A DNA stretch of 64,000 nt. Source: CALECP01 sp964389925 (lineage in GTDB: Bacteria > Chloroflexota > Anaerolineae > Promineifilales > Promineifilaceae). Positions 32,159 through 42,100 of this stretch are shown here, one piece after another. The stretch spans positions 1 through 64,000 of the forward strand of contig CAYMGE010000002.1 in NCBI GenBank assembly GCA_964389925.1, given 5' to 3'. The notes under the pieces are model-generated. The model was given only the letters and a program-made list of their open reading frames with translations. It was not told where the DNA came from and searched no databases. The position numbers were made by a program, and so were the translations under genes. The number at the start of each line of letters is the position of its first letter. Position 1 is the stretch's first letter.

Positions 32159-33958
32159 CTAAGTAGGCGGCTCGCCCAAGCGACTTAACTCATCTGCCAC
32201 AATCGAGGCATCTAATTTTTTGAAAAGGGCAGTGGGTTTTGGCAATGTGCGTCCGGCGGGAATGTCGTTGCGTTCCCATCGGCCGATGGCGTTCGTATCA
32301 TCATAGGTCAACGCCTGATGTGAACGAGTCGCCTCGCTAAACTCACGCACAACGAGTTCGCCAAAAAGCTGACCCTCCTCGCCTAACATTTCGTGTAGTC
32401 GTTGAGATGTAAATGGAAGCACGGGCGCAAACAACACTTTGAGGCCGTTTACCGCTTGCAATGCTGTAAATAACGTCAGCTTTGTCGTTTCCATATCTAC
32501 TTTGGCAGTTGTCCATGGACTCTGTTCTTCCAGATATTGATTGACCCGCGTCGAAAGGCGCAAAATCTCCTGCAACGCTGCACGGAAGTTACAACTGTCA
32601 TACTGCGCTGCAACTGTGTCAAATCCTGCATCAATTTCGGCTAAGAGCGCACGATCTTGTTCTCGCAAATTGCCGACCTCTGGCACCACACCACCAAAAT
32701 AGCGGCGAATCATCTTTAGCACGCGATTGACCAAATTGCCCCAATTGGCAACCAACTCGCCGTTGTTGCGCTCGACGTAGCCTTCCCACGTCCAATCGCT
32801 GTCGCGTGTTTCAGGCATGACGGCGGTCAAATAGTAGCGTAGAGGGTCGGGATCATGCCGCTCTAACGCCTCAAGCATTGGCACGCTCCAGTTGCGGCTA
32901 CCGCTGACCTTTGCCCCCTCCATGTTCATGAAGGCATTGGCTGGCACGTCGTAGGGCAGGTTGAGCTTTGCACTGGGATCGTCGTGATAGAGACCGCTCA
33001 AACCAAGCAACTCGGCCGGCCAAATGACCGTATGAAATGGAATGTTGTCCTTGCCGATAAAGTAGTAGGTGCGGGCTGGCTGATACCAAAATTGCCGCCA
33101 TGCGTCGGGATCGCCGCTATTTTTCGCCCATTCAATCGTTGCGCTCAAATAGCCGATCACCGCTTCAAACCAGACATACATCACCTTGTTCTCGTGGTTG
33201 GGTAGCGCATGACCGCTTTCAGGGATAGCGATTCCCCAATCCATGTCGCGGGTGATGGCTCGGCCGAGCAGCCCGTCTTTGACCCAACTGCGCGAAAAGC
33301 TCAATACGTTTTTGCGCCAATGCTCTTTCTCATTATCGAGCCACGCTTCCAGCCCATCGGCTGCCAATGCGGGTAGATCAATGAAAAAATGCTCCGTTTC
33401 ACGTAGCGTCAATTCGCTGTCGTCCAGCTTGCTGCGTGGCTCGATTAGCTCGGCGGCCGACTCAAACAGCGTATTGCAGTTATCACATTGGTCGCCGCGT
33501 GCAGAGGTGTAGCCACAGTTCGGGCAGGTTCCTTCTACGAAGCGGTCGGGGAGAAATTTTCCGGCCGAGACTGAATACATCTGCATTGACTTTTGCCGAT
33601 ACAGAAACTCATTCTCAAGCAAGTTGCTGAAAATATCCTGCGCCACCTGATGGTGATTTTCTGTGTCTGTGTGCGTGTACAAGTCATACGCAATGCCCAA
33701 CCGCTTGAATAACTCCAAAAAGCGGCCGTGATACATCTCAAAGACTTGGCGCACCGGTTTGCCCAATTCGCTTGCCTTAATTGTCACAGGCGTACCGTGT
33801 GAATCTGATCCCGACACCATAACGACGTTGTTGCCACGCAGTCGATGAAACCGCGCATAAATATCGCCGGGGAGGTGAGAGCCTGTCACGTTGCCCTGAT
33901 GAATGTCCGCATTTGCATAAGGCCATGCAATGCAGACGAGGATGTTTTCTTTGCTCAT
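32159..33958 (-). CDS. metG: Methionine--tRNA ligase, divergent signature motifs
   Basis: About 599 residues, class I synthetase. The start region NILVCIAWPYANADIH matches MetRS, but the HIGH motif reads HQGN (20-23) and KMSKS reads KVSGS (350-354), both altered. The zinc knuckle CPNC...CDNC (145-161), SGSDSHGTP, YVWFEAVIGY and the C-terminal anticodon helical bundle (NWGNLVNRVLK) are intact. It charges tRNA-Met with methionine. The ATG at 33958 fits the family start; a GTG at 33994 would add 12 residues. It is followed by the ABC permease with a 53-bp gap. Confidence 0.93.
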   Translation of the reverse strand: MSKENILVCIAWPYANADIHQGNVTGSHLPGDIYARFHRLRGNNVVMVSGSDSHGTPVTIKASELGKPVRQVFEMYHGRFLELFKRLGIAYDLYTHTDTENHHQVAQDIFSNLLENEFLYRQKSMQMYSVSAGKFLPDRFVEGTCPNCGYTSARGDQCDNCNTLFESAAELIEPRSKLDDSELTLRETEHFFIDLPALAADGLEAWLDNEKEHWRKNVLSFSRSWVKDGLLGRAITRDMDWGIAIPESGHALPNHENKVMYVWFEAVIGYLSATIEWAKNSGDPDAWRQFWYQPARTYYFIGKDNIPFHTVIWPAELLGLSGLYHDDPSAKLNLPYDVPANAFMNMEGAKVSGSRNWSVPMLEALERHDPDPLRYYLTAVMPETRDSDWTWEGYVERNNGELVANWGNLVNRVLKMIRRYFGGVVPEVGNLREQDRALLAEIDAGFDTVAAQYDSCNFRAALQEILRLSTRVNQYLEEQSPWTTAKVDMETTKLTLFTALQAVNGLKVLFAPVLPFTSQRLHEMLGEEGQLFGELVVREFSEATRSHQALTYDDTNAIGRWERNDIPAGRTLPKPTALFKKLDASIVADELSRLGEPPT

Positions 33959-34077
33959 TTTTGGAGACTGGAAAGAGTTGTTACCTCTGTCCACATAAAT
34001 AAAAAATGCAAGCTGACAATAGCGTTCATCCGCTACCTACAACTTGCAAATTGCAACTTAGCCTACCGTTGACGCTA

Positions 34078-34917
34078 CTAAACGCTCAGATCCAGATCGA
34101 GGTCATCATCAATGTCTGTGCCTTCCCCGTCGTCTGTCTCATCATCATCCACTTCTTCAATTTCGCCAAACTCCATAATCATCTCCGAGAGCAGTTCAAA
34201 ATCGTCTTCGTTAATGCGGAAGAATTGATTTGGCTGGCTCAACTTGCTCAGATGATCGGGCATACTCTCCAGCTCGGTTGTGTCACCCGCAATTGCAAAC
34301 TCGGCATTTTCGATGTGCGCGTCTACGTCGATAGGATAGAGATGAATCTTCTCCTTTGGATTATCGCTGTATAGATAATCCTTGGCCTTTGCCTTCTTTG
34401 GATCGGCCGTTATCGTCGCAACGGCAAAAAAGAGCTGGGGTTCGACAGCAAAGTAAAGCAGGCGGTCCCCACGCTGAAGCTTTTGATCTTGCCGCGCCAA
34501 TGCTTGACGTTGCTTTAGACTAAGAATGCTAAGGTCGTTGTCTTCGCTAATGCTGACTGTCTTAATGTAATGATAGAATGTGACGGTAGATTTCGGCCGC
34601 CTCTTACCCGCCTTCTTAGCAGCTGCGGCTGCGGCTGCCTCCTGTTCCGCCAAGATATTCTCCCAGATGCGCTCCTGAATACCTACATTCAGGTCAGCCT
34701 CTGAGCCATCTACAAAACGGACACGCATTTTGCGTCCGCTAAAATTCAAAACAGTATATTTTCCTTTCCGATTTTCGTATTGACCATTTACTTCAAACAC
34801 AATTCCTCTGTAAGCTAACGTTTCGCTGGCATAGTAACGACAGGTTCGCTTTTTGTCAATTGAAAAAGGATATAATTCCTTAACGAAAAGGCAGATCGAC
34901 ACAATTCGCCTTTTCAA
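34078..34917 (-). CDS. Uncharacterised protein with PUA/EVE-like segment and acidic tail
   Basis: About 279 residues. Residues 35-85 form a beta-rich domain (YRGIVFEVNGQYENRKGKY, VRFVDGSEADL), followed by an alanine/lysine-rich helix, then a region (GDRLLYFAVEPQLFFAVATITADPKKAK) similar to PUA/EVE folds, ending in a very acidic tail (EVDDDETDDGEGTD). The start is unclear: the first codon is TTG at 34917, with GTG and other options later. It lies 6 bp after the FBPase stop, so it is probably co-transcribed. Function unknown. Confidence 0.6.
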   Translation of the reverse strand: MKRRIVSICLFVKELYPFSIDKKRTCRYYASETLAYRGIVFEVNGQYENRKGKYTVLNFSGRKMRVRFVDGSEADLNVGIQERIWENILAEQEAAAAAAAKKAGKRRPKSTVTFYHYIKTVSISEDNDLSILSLKQRQALARQDQKLQRGDRLLYFAVEPQLFFAVATITADPKKAKAKDYLYSDNPKEKIHLYPIDVDAHIENAEFAIAGDTTELESMPDHLSKLSQPNQFFRINEDDFELLSEMIMEFGEIEEVDDDETDDGEGTDIDDDLDLDLSV

Positions 34918-34923
34918 TATACA

Positions 34924-35919
34924 CTATTGGTCGTATTGAGCGAGTATTTCTTCCGCCTTGCTAACTAGCGCACGATTGCCAATGAATGTGGGAACACGCT
35001 GATGTAAATCATCAGGGGTGACATCAAGGATCGAACTTTTGCCGTTAGAGCCATACCCGCCGGCCTGTTCCGCAATATAAGAGAGGGGGGCTGCTTCGTA
35101 GAGTAGGCGCAATTTACCATTCGGCCGCTCTTTCTCCGCCGGATACACAAAAACTCCCCCACGCAACAAATTGCGATGAAAGTCGGCAACCAATGACCCA
35201 ATATATCGCTCAGATAATCGAAAGCGATTATTTTTTTGCAGCCAGCGCACATACTGTTTTGTCCCTTCTGACCAGCGATCAAAGTATGCGTGATTTGCGC
35301 TGTAGTATTGTGGGGTTTCTGGAAAACGCATGTTTTCATGTGAAAGCAAAAATTCCCCGATTTCAAGATCAAGGGTAAAGCCATGCACGCCTTGACCGGT
35401 TGTATAAACCAACATCGTGCTTGAGCCATAGAGAACATAACCGGCCGCCAGCAGCTTGTGGCCCGGCTGCAAAAAATCTTCCAACCGCCCTCGCTTCTGA
35501 TAATCGACCGTGCGATAGATTCCAAAAATTGTCCCAATACTCACATTGACATCAATGTTTGAAGAGCCATCAAGTGGATCATATACCAGTACATAATTTC
35601 CTTTTTGAAACTGCTCCGGTATCTCAAGAAAATGCTCGTGTTCCTCTGAGGCCATCGCGCAGAGTCGCCCCGTGTGGTCGTTCATGCGAAAGATCACGTC
35701 GTCTGCATAGACATCGAGCTTTTGCTGTTGTTCGCCTTGGATATTGTTACTGCCAGCGCGACCAAGCACGTCGGTCAAGCCTGCGCGATTGGTCTTAACA
35801 GCGATGATTTTGGCCGAGAGCGCAATATCGTACAGTAGGTTGGTGAAATCACCGCGTGCTGAGTCAGGTTGAGAATCGAGAATGTGCCGTTCTATCGTAA
35901 TAATTTTATTATTGATCAT
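34924..35919 (-). CDS. fbp: Class 1 fructose-1,6-bisphosphatase
   Basis: 331 residues. VYDPLDGSSNIDVNVSIGTIFGIY is the metal/phosphate site; ASEEHE, YSANHAYFDRW, RYIGSLVADFHRNLLRGGVF and LLYEAAPLSYIAEQAGG are the substrate-binding segments. It hydrolyses fructose 1,6-bisphosphate in gluconeogenesis or the Calvin cycle. The upstream gap has the inverted repeat GACTGTA / TACAGTC (35936-35967), a possible operator. The unknown PUA-like gene follows at once. Confidence 0.95.
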   Translation of the reverse strand: MINNKIITIERHILDSQPDSARGDFTNLLYDIALSAKIIAVKTNRAGLTDVLGRAGSNNIQGEQQQKLDVYADDVIFRMNDHTGRLCAMASEEHEHFLEIPEQFQKGNYVLVYDPLDGSSNIDVNVSIGTIFGIYRTVDYQKRGRLEDFLQPGHKLLAAGYVLYGSSTMLVYTTGQGVHGFTLDLEIGEFLLSHENMRFPETPQYYSANHAYFDRWSEGTKQYVRWLQKNNRFRLSERYIGSLVADFHRNLLRGGVFVYPAEKERPNGKLRLLYEAAPLSYIAEQAGGYGSNGKSSILDVTPDDLHQRVPTFIGNRALVSKAEEILAQYDQ

Positions 35920-35935
35920 GGGAAATTCCCTATTA

Positions 35936-35967
35936 GACTGTACATAGTGGGGTGATGCAATACAGTC
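35936..35967. promoter_or_regulatory. Inverted repeat upstream of fbp
   Basis: GACTGTA at 35936-35942 and TACAGTC at 35961-35967, 18-bp centre gap, 17 bp before the fbp ATG. Size and position fit a dimeric regulator site; no regulator is encoded nearby. Confidence 0.35.
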
Positions 35968-36167
35968 AGTTTATTTGCTTTTTGAAACGACGCAAGCGTA
36001 ACATGTGACCTATTGAATGACAAATCTATTAAATGGAACGAGAGCAGAAAAGCTGGCTGCTCATATCATTTCGCATTTATGGTCATCTGAGCGAGAATAG
36101 AACAGCGGCTTCAGCGGGCAGCCGAGTTTATCAACCGCTATTTCCAACTGTGTAGGGCGGTACAATT

Positions 36168-36950
36168 ATGGAATTTGAATGGTATCAATATATTTTCGTC
36201 GTGATGGCTGGCTTTGCAGCGGGGTATATCAACGCGCTCGCGGGAAGCGGGTCGCTGATTACGTTAGGGTTGCTCACATTTCTGGGTGTTCCCGCGACGA
36301 TTGCGAATGGCAGCAATCGCATTGGCGTGCTGATCGGCGCGATTAGCACTACCGCGAGTTTTGAGCAGCAAAAGGTAATAGATTGGCGTGGTGGGTTGAT
36401 GTTGTCGGCTCCCGCTGTCGTGGGCTCATTGATAGGGGCGCAGATTGCGGCCGATCTCAACGATGCCATCATGGATAGGGTGATCGGTGGGGTGATGGTG
36501 TTGATGTTAGGCGTGATTCTGTTTCGGCCGAAACGATGGCTAGAAGGCACAAAGTTGAAGTTTGAAGACCGCCCTTCTTTTCTGCAAATCGTGATCTTCT
36601 TTTTAATTGGTATCTACGGTGGCTTTATCCAAGCGGGGGTTGGTATCTTCTTGCTGTCAGGTCTCGTTCTAGGCGCGGGCTATAATTTGGTTCGTGCCAA
36701 TGCTGTCAAAACATTGATTGTATTAGTATTTACTTCGTTTGCGTTATTTATTTTTATTGCCAATGGGCAGGTCAATTGGTTGATCGGCCTCGCGTTAGCA
36801 ATCGGCAATGCGGGAGGTGGCTGGTTTGCAGCACGCATGGCGGTTGAGCGAGGGGCGGTCTTTGTACGCTTCGTTTTGATTGCGGTCGTGATCCTTTCTG
36901 CGCTCAATTTGCTAGGTGTCTTTGGCTGGCTCGGCCGCTTATTAACTTAA
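36168..36950 (+). CDS. TauE/SafE-family membrane permease
   Basis: 260 residues with about eight membrane segments in two halves. The repeated signature G-F-x-A-G-Y-I-N-A-L-A-G-S-G-S (first half) and G-x-Y-G-G-F-I-Q-A-G-V-G (second half) is diagnostic. The family exports sulfite or organosulfonates; the substrate here is not known. AGGGCGG is 8 bp before the ATG. It is monocistronic and convergent with trmB. Confidence 0.9.
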   Translation: MEFEWYQYIFVVMAGFAAGYINALAGSGSLITLGLLTFLGVPATIANGSNRIGVLIGAISTTASFEQQKVIDWRGGLMLSAPAVVGSLIGAQIAADLNDAIMDRVIGGVMVLMLGVILFRPKRWLEGTKLKFEDRPSFLQIVIFFLIGIYGGFIQAGVGIFLLSGLVLGAGYNLVRANAVKTLIVLVFTSFALFIFIANGQVNWLIGLALAIGNAGGGWFAARMAVERGAVFVRFVLIAVVILSALNLLGVFGWLGRLLT

Positions 36951-37382
36951 TAGTGACATCCTGCCCCAAAATAAAGCGCATCACCCACTGGTTGCACATT
37001 AAAAATGCCAACCAAGCATAGATGTCAACGGTGGGCATCAATTGCTGGAGCTATGCTGCGGCGCGTGTTGTCGGCCGAATGCCGATAGCAACTATCAGCA
37101 AAAAAATGTGTTGTAGAAACTTCATAAGTCGTATTCTGCTGATTCAAGAACCATTTAGCCTGAAAGATCAAATTGCCGCGGACAGTGTATGAAGGGGCAG
37201 TCAAGCAAATTGACCTGTGTTCTACAAAAACACATAAGTACCAATGCAAAAGTCTTTGTGTAGCCGAGGATTCCATCCTCGCATCTGGGAACGAGGTTGG
37301 AAACCTCGGCTACAATGCACCAAAACTTTTGCTGATCTACTTACCTACGATAGTCGGGATGTTATTATCCCAAACACCGGCT
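36951..37382. other. 432-bp intergenic region with a hairpin element
   Basis: Between converging TauE/SafE and trmB genes. It contains a stem at about 37082-37099 (GCCGATAG/CTATCAGC) followed by an A-run, and the strong element at 37259-37314. Short frames on either strand lack start signals or family features, so I call no gene here. Confidence 0.5.
37259..37314. repeat. 11-bp-stem intergenic element
   Basis: TGTAGCCGAGG at 37259-37269 pairs exactly with CCTCGGCTACA at 37304-37314, and an inner stem GAGGTT-GGAA-ACCTC lies on the right arm. It resembles repeats common between genes in filamentous Chloroflexota and cyanobacteria, or a small structured RNA. Confidence 0.5.
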
Positions 37383-38372
37383 TTACCGCATCAAGTTGTG
37401 ATGTGAAATCACCCCATCCGGATGTAACCCCTTTAACCAGTTTGTCAACTGTCGCACCGCAAAATGCACACCGTCAGTCACACGCGGAAAGCCAAGCTGG
37501 TGCATCTTGACAATGTACTCATTTGGCTCTCGCTCATGAATGACCAGCCCTAACCGCTGGTCTTGTGGCTCTTGTTGAACGTATGTTTCGACGAGCAGGA
37601 TTGGGGCATCGGCCGCAATAAACCGCTCTTTGAAATTGACGTTGGAAGTCCCTCCTCTAACTTCAAAGGGGGTAAACTGTTTCTGCACGTCATCAAATGT
37701 GAGCGGTAGCTGGACAACAGCATGGGGCATGGGCAACTCCTCTGGAATGATAAATTTGTTGAGCGCGGGCTGTGCATTTCGCACATATTTATAGTAAAAG
37801 GGGGTACGCCCTTCGCGTATTGCTTTTTTTTCGTATTTTGTTGTGAATCGAGAGAGGTCAATCGTCGTGTAGGTCGTTTCGAGACGGCTATCGAAGTACG
37901 GCGTTTGCTCTAGGCAGTGCGTGACAACGGGCTGATAGTCAGGATGGTCAGTTGCCACATAGAGATGTGCGCCGACCTTCATACGTGTCGCGGCGAGATG
38001 CAGAAAGTCGAGATTGATGAGACGACGATGATGATGTCCCTCTTTATGCCATGGATCGGGGAAGTTGATGTGCAGCGCATCGACGTGTGCCTCAGAGATG
38101 TTTGTCCATAGGAAGAGGGGCCCTGACCCATCGACGACGCGCACGTTGGTCAAGAAGTTATTTTTGATTTTGCTGCTGGCTTTTCGCAACGATGGCTGCG
38201 AGATTTCGACGGCGACGAGGTTGTTCTCAGGTTGTGTCGTGCCGAGATGAATGACGTGATCGCCACGTCCAAAACCGATCTCGACGGCGAGGGGGGCTTC
38301 TCGGCCGAATACCTCCGACCAGTCAACCGGCCGCTCTAAGTAACGGGCATCTAGGATTTTCCAATAACTCAT
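37383..38372 (-). CDS. trmB: tRNA (guanine-46-N7)-methyltransferase, long form
   Basis: 329 residues from the ATG at 38372 (MSYWKILDARYL). The SAM motif is VEIGFGRGDHVIHLG, followed by INFPDPWHKEGHHHRRL (motif IV with the base-binding Asp-Pro) and VATDHPDY. It methylates G46 of tRNA. The core is about 200 residues; roughly 120 more residues (PALNKFIIPEELPMP ... KGLHPDGVISHHN) form a C-terminal extension as in Aquifex and Thermotoga enzymes. The TATAAT box ends six bases before the ATG (leaderless layout). Divergent from the enoyl-CoA hydratase gene with a 35-bp gap. Confidence 0.9.
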   Translation of the reverse strand: MSYWKILDARYLERPVDWSEVFGREAPLAVEIGFGRGDHVIHLGTTQPENNLVAVEISQPSLRKASSKIKNNFLTNVRVVDGSGPLFLWTNISEAHVDALHINFPDPWHKEGHHHRRLINLDFLHLAATRMKVGAHLYVATDHPDYQPVVTHCLEQTPYFDSRLETTYTTIDLSRFTTKYEKKAIREGRTPFYYKYVRNAQPALNKFIIPEELPMPHAVVQLPLTFDDVQKQFTPFEVRGGTSNVNFKERFIAADAPILLVETYVQQEPQDQRLGLVIHEREPNEYIVKMHQLGFPRVTDGVHFAVRQLTNWLKGLHPDGVISHHNLMR

Positions 38373-38378
38373 GTCGAA

Positions 38379-38384
38379 ATTATA
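38379..38384 (-). promoter_or_regulatory. -10 box of trmB in a 35-bp divergent gap
   Basis: Perfect TATAAT on the minus strand, six bases from the trmB ATG. On the plus strand TATACT (38381-38386) overlaps it and could serve the hydratase gene, so the two start sites may exclude each other. No strong -35 is visible. Confidence 0.4.
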
Positions 38385-38407
38385 CTCAATCGTGTAAACT
38401 CTCCACG

Positions 38408-39175
38408 ATGCTTGAGTATATTTCATATACCCGTGACAACGAAATTGGTGTTTTGAAAATTGACCAGCCAAAAACGCGCAATGCGCTCGACTGGTCGATG
38501 CAACTGCATTTTGCTGAGATTGTGCAACGCTGTGCTGATGACGCGACATTGCGTGCGCTGATTATCACAGGTAGCGGCTCGATCTTTCTCGCCGGTGGCA
38601 ACATCCACGACCAAGTTGACCGCTATGATGCAGAGACAGGCGCAAGGCTAAAACGAACGATGACGGATGCGTTAATCGCGCTAACCCAACTACCGTATCC
38701 CGTCTTTGCTGCCATCAACGGTCATGCGTATGGGGGCGGCTGTGAGCTAATAACGGCGTGTGATCTGCGCGTGATGTCGGCCGATGCACGCCTCCACTTT
38801 GTACAAGCCAAGATGGGACTGACGACAGGGTGGGGTGGCACGGCGCGACTTGTCCAACTCGTTGGGGCAAGTCGTGCGATGGAAATTTTGTTAACGGCAC
38901 AGGGTATGTCGGCCGAAACAGCACAAAACATTGGTCTCGTCCATCGCGTCACCCACGCTGATGTTTTAGAAGAAACGCTTGCATGGGCGCGAGAACTGAG
39001 CCAGTTGCCAAGCAATGCACTGGGCGCACTCAAACAACTCGTGTGGCAAAGCACAAGCTTGACGGCTGGCTACACGGCTGAGAGCAAACACTTTGTCCAA
39101 CAGTGGCAACACGACAATCATATCGAAGCGGTTCAGGCGTTTGTGGAAAAACGTCGGCCGATATTTGATCGCTAA
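38408..39175 (+). CDS. Enoyl-CoA hydratase/isomerase family protein
   Basis: 255 residues of the crotonase fold. ITGSGSIFLAGGNIHD is the first oxyanion segment and AINGHAYGGGCELITACDLRV the second. The usual catalytic Glu of hydratases is replaced in the 'P-E-x-x-x-G' position by Gln (FVQAKMGLTTGWGG), so the reaction may be isomerase or decarboxylase-like rather than hydration. The nuclease gene follows after 2 bp. Confidence 0.85.
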   Translation: MLEYISYTRDNEIGVLKIDQPKTRNALDWSMQLHFAEIVQRCADDATLRALIITGSGSIFLAGGNIHDQVDRYDAETGARLKRTMTDALIALTQLPYPVFAAINGHAYGGGCELITACDLRVMSADARLHFVQAKMGLTTGWGGTARLVQLVGASRAMEILLTAQGMSAETAQNIGLVHRVTHADVLEETLAWARELSQLPSNALGALKQLVWQSTSLTAGYTAESKHFVQQWQHDNHIEAVQAFVEKRRPIFDR

Positions 39176-39177
39176 AT

Positions 39178-42100
39178 ATGAAAAAAGCAACCTTCATCCT
39201 TCTCTTGACAACGCTCCTCGCAACCCTGCCTTTTGGCGCACTCGCATTCCAATCGCCGACGAATCAAAGCACGCTTTCCTGTAATAATCTCTTCTTGTCA
39301 GAATATATCGAAGGCTCAGGCAACAACAAAGCACTTGAAATTTACAATGGAACAGGTTCCCCTATTGATCTTTCTCTCTACACCCTCGAACGATATACGA
39401 ACGGTAGCTCTAGCGTCAGCAACATGCTTGAACTCAGTGGGATGGTAGCGGATGGCGACGTATTCATCATCGCCAATAGTAATGCCGAGCTAGCGGGCAT
39501 TCTCGATGAAGCTGATTTACTCAACAACACTGTCTTGCAATTTAATGGAAATGATGCGGTGACGTTGTCGCATGATGGGGTTGTTTTGGATGTGATCGGC
39601 CGCATCGGCGAAGACCCCGGCTCGGCGTGGACAGGTGGCGGTGTCAGCACACAAAATAGCACCCTCGTGCGTAAGTCAAACGTTGCAATGGGGGATGCTG
39701 ACGGGTCGGATGCGTTTGATCCATCGGCCGAGTGGGACGGCTTCCCCAGCAACACAACAGCCAATCTCGGTTTCCATACCAGTAACTGCACGGGCAACGA
39801 CGGCACAATCATCTATGACATCCAGTTCACAACAGACCCGTCTGGTGACTCTCCGTTCAACGGGCAGGTCATCACAACTACTGCAACTGTCTATGGTGTC
39901 TATCCAAATGGGTTCGCAATGGCAGAGGCGGTCGGTGCATGGCATGGCATTTACGTCTTCACGGGAGCCGCGCCTACCGTTTCAGAAGGCCATATTGTCC
40001 AAGTAACGGCTGTTGTCGATGAATTTAATGGACGCACAACGTTAGGTAATGGGACTGCACCGATTACGGTCACGACGCTCTCAACCGCCGGCACGCCCTA
40101 TGCCGCCACGATGACGGCGACGGGAGCCATCACTGAATCACTCGAAGGCGTATTTGTCACAACGGGCAACGTAACAGTCAGTGACACCAACCCCGATACA
40201 CCGGACGACTTTGGTGAATTCCTGATTACTGACGGATCGGGAGAGGTGCGAGCAGATGATTTGAGCGGTACAGCGTATGAGCCAGCACTCAATGAGCCAC
40301 TCACCTTTTTGCGCGGCATGGTACTGTCTAGTTTTGGCAACTTTAAGATCGCTTATCGTAGCTTGGGCGATATTGGAACGCTCGGCGGCGGTGACTGTGG
40401 CAGCATGGCAACCCGCATCCACGCGGTGCAGGGCAGCGGCAGTGCCAGCCCGATGGACGGGATGGACGTGACGGTTGAAGGGGTCGTGGTGGGCGATTTC
40501 TTGGGAGATGAATCACTGCGTGGCTTCTATGTCCAAGAGGAAGACGCGGATGCAGACACAGACGTAGAGACATCAGAAGGTATCTTTGTCTTCTATACGG
40601 GCGCAATTGCTGTCAGTCGTGGTGATGTTGTGCGTATCACCGGCACTGTTGATGAGTATTTTGATCTGACAGAGCTTACAAACGTCAGTGACCTAACGAT
40701 TTGTGATACAGGTAGTAGCGTCACGCCAGCCAGCGTCACATTGCCATACACAAACACGACTGATTTAGAGCAGGTCGAGGCAATGCTTGTCACCTTTCCA
40801 CAAGCGATGTACGTGACTGAGCATTACAATTTGGGACGGTTTGGGCAGTTGTCGCTCTCGGCCGAGTCTCGTCTCTACATTCCCACCCAAATCACCACCC
40901 CCGGCTCCGCGGCGAACAATCAGCAAGCTCTCAATGACCGTCATCGTATCATTCTCGACGATACAACGAACGCACAAAACCCTGACACCGTTCCCTATCT
41001 TGGCCTAGAAAATACGGTGCGCGGCGGCGATTCAATTGAGGATTTGACGGCTGTCATGGATTATTCGTTTGGTGAGTATAAACTGCGGCCGATTGAATCT
41101 ATCACGTTCGAGCGCACGAACCCCCGCCCGTCAACCGCCCCATCAGCCAATGCTCGTTTGAGCATCGCCAGCTTCAATGTTCTCAACTACTTTGTGACAC
41201 TAGACGACAGCGGCGCGATTTGTGGCCCCGATGAAAATCAAGGCTGTCGCGGCGCAGATAGTGCGACTGAGTTTGTTCGCCAGCGCACAAAGATCATCGA
41301 TGCTCTCGTAAAGCTCGATGCTGATGTTGTCGGCTTGATTGAAATTGAGAATCATGCGACCGATGCTGCCATAGACGATCTAATCGACGGATTGAACGAT
41401 GTACTTGGGACAGACACTTATTCCGCTATACAAACAGGTTCAATCGGTGACGACGCGATCAAGGTTGCCATCATCTATAAGTCAGCCATAGTCACACCGG
41501 TCGGCAGCTTTGCCATTCTCGATCAGAGCGTTGACTCAACCTACATCGACAGCAAAAATCGCCCCGCACTGGCGCAAACTTTTCAGGAAAATGCAACAGG
41601 TGAAGAATTCACCACCGTTGTCAATCATTTTAAGTCCAAAGGGTCTGATTGCGATGAGTTAGGCGATCCAGATACGGGAGACGGGCAAGGCAACTGTAAC
41701 TTGACGCGGACGGCGGCGGCGGCGGCCGAAGTCAACTGGCTTGCCAACGATCCGACGAACCGCAATGAGACAGACATTCTCGTGTTGGGCGATCTCAACG
41801 CTTATGCAAAGGAAGACCCAATCACGACGTTTGAAGATGCTGATTATGCCGATCTGCTCGAACTGTTCGAGGGCGAAACGCGCTACAGCTACGTTTTTGA
41901 TGGTCAATGGGGAACGCTTGATTACGGCATGGCGAGTTCGAGCCTGCTGCCACAGGTTGTCAATGCGGCCGCCTATCACATCAATGCCGATGAGCCGCGT
42001 CTGCTCGACTATAACACCGAGTTCAATCCACTCGACCTCTATCAGCCCAACGAATTTCGCGCCTCTGACCATGATGCAATTGTCGTTCACCTCAACTTAG

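Noticed and set aside
37025..37276. Minus-strand open frame before trmB
   Set aside because: No Shine-Dalgarno, no recognisable domain, and it overlaps the 37259 repeat element.
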